Assembly: GCA_035575715.1 (NCBI GenBank)
Contig: DATLXN010000012.1
Span: 310,001-374,000, forward strand
Length of the DNA: 64,000 nucleotides
Reading direction: 5' to 3'
From: JACCSI01 sp035575715
Lineage (GTDB): Bacteria > Acidobacteriota > Vicinamibacteria > Vicinamibacterales > UBA2999
Both the position numbers and the translations under genes were made by a program. Of this stretch, positions 61,359 through 64,000 are shown one piece after another (position 1 is the stretch's first letter; every line of letters begins with the position of its first letter). The notes beneath the pieces were generated by a model. That model made no database searches, was not told where the DNA came from, and worked only from the letters and a program-made list of their open reading frames with translations.

Positions 61359-62516
61359 AACGAAGACAAAGCCTCCCGATACCACCGCCTGCGCCGCCGC
61401 GCCGACCTGCTCGGCACGGTCAGCGCTGCTGCCTTCCTGATCTTCCTGCTTGTCTCCGGTTCCGGCCTCTACCTTCGGGAAATCGGGTCATTCATCGGCG
61501 AACCGATTGGCAACGGATTCGAAGAGTACGCGACCGTGGTCGGACTCTCCATCGTCCTCGTTGTTCTCCTGCAACTGATCGATCTGCCCTTTGCCTTCTA
61601 TCAGGGCTATCGCCTCGAACATCACTACGGTCTGTCGAATCAGACACTTGGCCAATGGATCCGCGACTACCTGAAGGGTGCGCTGTTGTCGCTGGTGCTG
61701 GCCGCGGTGGCCGGTTCGATTGTCTACGCGGCGCTCCGCAATGCTCCCAACTGGTGGTGGGCGATCTGCGCTGGCATCTTTGCCGTGGCGCTGGTCGGGC
61801 TGGTCCAGCTTGCGCCGGTTCTCCTGCTGCCGTTGTTCTATACCTTCAAGCCACTTGATCGGCCGACATTGGTCGAGCGACTGATGAAGCTCGCCGCACG
61901 AGCGCGCACACGCGTCGGCGGCGTTTATGAATGGGCGCTCAGTGCCCACACTAAGAAAGCGAACGCGGCGTTGGCAGGTATGGGACGGACCCGACGGATC
62001 CTGCTCTCAGACACGCTGCTGGCTGACTATTCAGACGACGAGATTGAAGTAGTGCTGGCGCATGAGTTGTCGCATCACGTGCACCATGATTTATGGCGCG
62101 GCATGGCGCTCCAGACCGTACTGATGTTCGTCAGCTTCCTGGCGGCGCACCTGGCGCTGCGGCGGTGGGCCGATCCGCTGGAACTGCGCGGCTTCGAGGA
62201 TCCGGCAGGCATGCCGCTGTTGCTCCTGGTTGGCGGCGTGTCGTCGTTTCTGTTGGCGCCGTTGGCGAATGCCGCGTCGCGATCCCACGAACGGCGAGCC
62301 GACCGCTACGCACTGGACACGACGCAGCAACCGGCCGCATTCATCTCAGCGATGAAGCGCTTGTCGCAGCAAAACCTTGCCGAAGACCATCCATCACGGC
62401 TGGTGCAGTGGCTCTTTTATTCGCACCCGCCCATTCGTGAACGCATTGATGCAGCGCGCGGCTGGTCGTCATCCGCAGATTACGCAGATCACGCAGACCG
62501 CAGATTAAACAGATGA
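61356..62516 (+). CDS. M48 (Ste24-type) membrane metalloprotease
   Basis: The 386-aa protein has five or more helices and zinc-protease motif HELSHH (H236, E237, H240), with the third ligand in SHERRADRYAL. The N-terminal part (EHHYGLSNQTLGQWIRDYLK) is typical of Ste24/CAAX protease 1. It probably cleaves membrane or lipoprotein substrates. The start is TTG 61356, weakly supported. The C-terminus (ADYADHADRRLNR) is encoded by the nonamer repeat that follows. Confidence 0.87.
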   Translation: MNEDKASRYHRLRRRADLLGTVSAAAFLIFLLVSGSGLYLREIGSFIGEPIGNGFEEYATVVGLSIVLVVLLQLIDLPFAFYQGYRLEHHYGLSNQTLGQWIRDYLKGALLSLVLAAVAGSIVYAALRNAPNWWWAICAGIFAVALVGLVQLAPVLLLPLFYTFKPLDRPTLVERLMKLAARARTRVGGVYEWALSAHTKKANAALAGMGRTRRILLSDTLLADYSDDEIEVVLAHELSHHVHHDLWRGMALQTVLMFVSFLAAHLALRRWADPLELRGFEDPAGMPLLLLVGGVSSFLLAPLANAASRSHERRADRYALDTTQQPAAFISAMKRLSQQNLAEDHPSRLVQWLFYSHPPIRERIDAARGWSSSADYADHADRRLNR

Positions 62517-62527
62517 CGCAGATACAG
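62473..62527. repeat. CGCAGATTA-type repeat across a stop codon
   Basis: CGCAGATTA, CGCAGATCA, CGCAGAC, CGCAGATTAAA, CAGATGA and CGCAGATA run from the last codons of the M48 gene past its stop. The repeat therefore contributes about 13 C-terminal residues to the protease. Confidence 0.7.
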
Positions 62528-62537
62528 GCAACCAAAG

Positions 62538-63449
62538 ATGACTGATATGAGATTCGCCTTGTGCGCAGTGGTGCTCATGACTCTCGGCGCGATGCACGCG
62601 CAAACGCCGCGAAAAACTAACGTCGCCCATCGCGGCGCATCCGCCTATGCACCGGAACACACGTTGTCGTCCTATCGCCTGGCCCTGGCACAGGGCGCTG
62701 ACTTCGTCGAGCAAGATCTCGCGGTCACCAAGGACGGCGTGCTCATCTGTCTGCATGACCCGACCCTCGATCGCACAACCAATGTCGAAGACATCTACCC
62801 GGATCGCTCGACCACAGTGACTTGGGAGGGCAAGACCGTCAGATCATGGCTGGCCAATGATTTCACCCTCGCCGAAATCAAGAAGCTCGACGCCGGTTCC
62901 TGGTTCGACAAGAAGTTCGCTGGTGAGCGCATCCCGACCTTCGACGAAGCCGTGACGTTGATCAAAGGCAACGCGGGGATGTTCCCGGAGTTGAAAACGC
63001 CCGAGGTGTATCAAGGACGCGTCGACTTCGAAGCCGTCGTGGCCGCCGCACTCGACAAACATCAGCTGCGCGGAGCCAAGGCCGATCCGAAGACGCCGAT
63101 CATTCTGCAGACCTTCAGTGAATCGAGTGCCAGGAAACTGGCGGCGATGAAGATCGGCGTGCCGGTGGTGCTGTTGTTGAACAACGGCAAGGGCTGGGAG
63201 ACCGCGGCCAGGGTCAAGGAATGGAAGCCGTTCGTGCAGGGAATCGGACCGGCCAAAGGCATCATTGAAGCCAATCCCGACCTGGTCAAGTGGGCCCATG
63301 CCGAAGGGATGACGGTGGTGCCGTACACCTTCCGCTCGTCGGGAACCGGCAAGTTCCCGAACGTGAAAGCGGAGATGGAACACTTTCTCTACACGCTGGG
63401 CGTCGACGGAGTCTTCACCGACAACCCTGATCAGTTCCCGAGACGATAG
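62538..63449 (+). CDS. Glycerophosphodiester phosphodiesterase, exported
   Basis: The 303-aa enzyme hydrolyses glycerophosphodiesters to glycerol-3-phosphate and an alcohol. After a signal peptide (MRFALCAVVLMTLGAMHAQ) it has NVAHRGASAYAPEHTLSSY (catalytic His and Ca-site Glu), VEQDLAVTKDGVLICLHDP and a C-terminal DGVFTDNPD. It is the periplasmic GlpQ-type. ATG 62538 or 62547 is the start. Confidence 0.93.
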   Translation: MTDMRFALCAVVLMTLGAMHAQTPRKTNVAHRGASAYAPEHTLSSYRLALAQGADFVEQDLAVTKDGVLICLHDPTLDRTTNVEDIYPDRSTTVTWEGKTVRSWLANDFTLAEIKKLDAGSWFDKKFAGERIPTFDEAVTLIKGNAGMFPELKTPEVYQGRVDFEAVVAAALDKHQLRGAKADPKTPIILQTFSESSARKLAAMKIGVPVVLLLNNGKGWETAARVKEWKPFVQGIGPAKGIIEANPDLVKWAHAEGMTVVPYTFRSSGTGKFPNVKAEMEHFLYTLGVDGVFTDNPDQFPRR

Positions 63450-63478
63450 AGCGGAGACGAGTTCCTTTGAACTGACAA

Positions 63479-63823
63479 CTATCGTGGATGCACCACCAAC
63501 GTGCCCTTCATCTCCCGACACAGTGGATCGCGCGTGAGGTTGCAATAAAAGGTGAAGGTCCCCGCCTGGCCGGCGCGGAATTCGAAGACGCTGGTCTTCT
63601 TGCTGCCAATGCGCCGGATGATCCGGTAGGCATCAATCGCAAAGCTATACGTCCGGTCTTCGCTGGTCAGTGAGAGGCGCACCAGATCGTCCTGGGCGAC
63701 TTCGATGCGGTTGGGGATGAACTGATGGTCGCGCGCGGTAATGGTGATCTCGCGCCGATTGGGCGTCTGATCCTGGGCGGCGGCCAGCGTCGACGCCAGC
63801 GCCGCCAAGATCAGCAACCTCAT
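63479..63823 (-). CDS. Exported cupredoxin-like protein
   Basis: A 114-aa protein with a signal peptide (MRLLILAALASTLAAAQ) and one cupredoxin-type beta sandwich (ITARDHQFIPNRIEV to GTLVVHP). Candidate metal ligands are H in RDHQF and the segment YCNLTRDPLCREMKG, which has Cys-x7-Cys-x2-Met but no His between. This partly resembles a CuA or type 1 site lacking one ligand, so copper binding is uncertain. ATG 63823 was chosen over 63856 for the signal peptide. Confidence 0.72.
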   Translation of the reverse strand: MRLLILAALASTLAAAQDQTPNRREITITARDHQFIPNRIEVAQDDLVRLSLTSEDRTYSFAIDAYRIIRRIGSKKTSVFEFRAGQAGTFTFYCNLTRDPLCREMKGTLVVHPR

Positions 63824-63862
63824 CGCACTAAGCACTAAGCACTCAGCACGTAGCACCCAGCA
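63824..63862. repeat. Degenerate heptamer tract, GCACTAA type
   Basis: GCACTAA, GCACTAA, GCACTCA, GCACGTA, GCACCCA, GCACTTT lie between the cupredoxin start and the stop of the next minus-strand gene. The unit is one base different from the GCACTTA phase of the array at 54560. Confidence 0.75.
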
Positions 63863-63864
63863 CT

Positions 63865-64000
63865 TTATTCCCGTCGCGGCCCGCGACCCCGACCTCGGTC
63901 GCGCCCGCCACCGTCACGACCGCCACCGCCTTCACGGCCACCGGCGGCCGCGCCGGCTTCCTGGCCGGCAGCGTCACCCGCTTCGCCTTCCGCTTTTTCC
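63865..64000 (-). CDS. C-terminal RGG-rich end of an unidentified protein
   Basis: The minus-strand frame ending at TAA 63867-63865 reads a Glu/Ala/Gly stretch followed by GGREGGGGRDGGGRDRGRG and ends RGPRRE. Such RGG-box tails occur on bacterial RNA-binding proteins, for example helicases, Rho or KH proteins. The domain that would identify it is beyond the window edge. Confidence 0.6.
   Translation of the reverse strand, partial: EKAEGEAGDAAGQEAGAAAGGREGGGGRDGGGRDRGRGRGPRRE

Noticed and set aside
63443..63485. Bidirectional terminator from the ACGATAG/CTATCGT inverted repeat between convergent genes
   Set aside because: The 7-bp match arises because both genes end in Arg-stop with the same codons; the loop is 29 nt and no T run is present.

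Overview
The window is one contiguous stretch of a high-GC bacterial chromosome. The organism is probably an acidobacterium of the Vicinamibacteria type. That is an inference from overall gene content: a canonical S10/spc/alpha ribosomal operon, a large type IV pilus locus, MacB-like permeases, a VKOR-DsbA fusion, a DUF4097 lipoprotein and an archaeal-type ProRS. No 16S gene is present, so a phylogeny of RpoA or the ribosomal proteins would be needed to settle it.

Layout. (1) 1-12,170: the end of rpsC, then rplP-rpmC-rpsQ-rplN-rplX-rplE-rpsN-rpsH-rplF-rplR-rpsE-rpmD-rplO-secY-adk-map-infA-rpmJ-rpsM-rpsK-rpsD-rpoA-rplQ, closed by a clear intrinsic terminator. (2) 12,270-16,080: an exported protein with kinase-like motifs, a methyltransferase, a small hypothetical and, on the minus strand, a divergent EF-G paralogue. 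(3) 16,460-21,060 (minus): two FtsX/MacB-type permeases, a membrane-fusion adaptor and a Yip1-like membrane protein. (4) 21,196-49,132: a surface-structure region. It holds an outer-membrane-type protein; pilB, pilT and pilC; pilS/pilR; two pilA paralogues plus a third pilin-like gene; a VKOR-DsbA oxidoreductase; an ABC-2 exporter; a TPR protein; pilD; a histidine kinase; a minor-pilin operon ending in pilY1; a zinc-ribbon TPR protein; a second minor-pilin operon; and a sigma-54 response regulator. (5) 49,156-54,500: aroB, nadB, proS, tatC, tatA. (6) 54,755-64,000: a C-terminal processing protease, SMC, a DUF4097 lipoprotein, an M48 protease, a glycerophosphodiesterase, a cupredoxin-like protein and the RGG-rich end of an unidentified protein.

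The pilus locus is coherent. PilB and PilT power extension and retraction through PilC. PilD processes the pilins. PilS/PilR probably act at a textbook -24/-12 sigma-54 promoter in front of pilA, with TGTC-type motifs in phase upstream. Similar -24/-12 matches precede the first gene of each minor-pilin operon. Three pilus genes (pilT, pilW, a pilV-like gene) each carry a single-base frameshift; the repaired frames restore conserved C-termini and the operon's ATGA/GTGA overlaps, so these are assembly indels or recent mutations.

The least ordinary content is non-coding. Nearly every longer intergenic gap holds a degenerate tandem repeat of period 7-9, each with its own unit, and in the ribosomal operon arranged as inverted pairs. 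Two loci carry arrays of unrelated hairpins each followed by GTCC. A REP-like palindrome lies in frame inside nadB, GGGGACAGGT palindromes precede smc, and a candidate pseudoknot sits just before rpoA.
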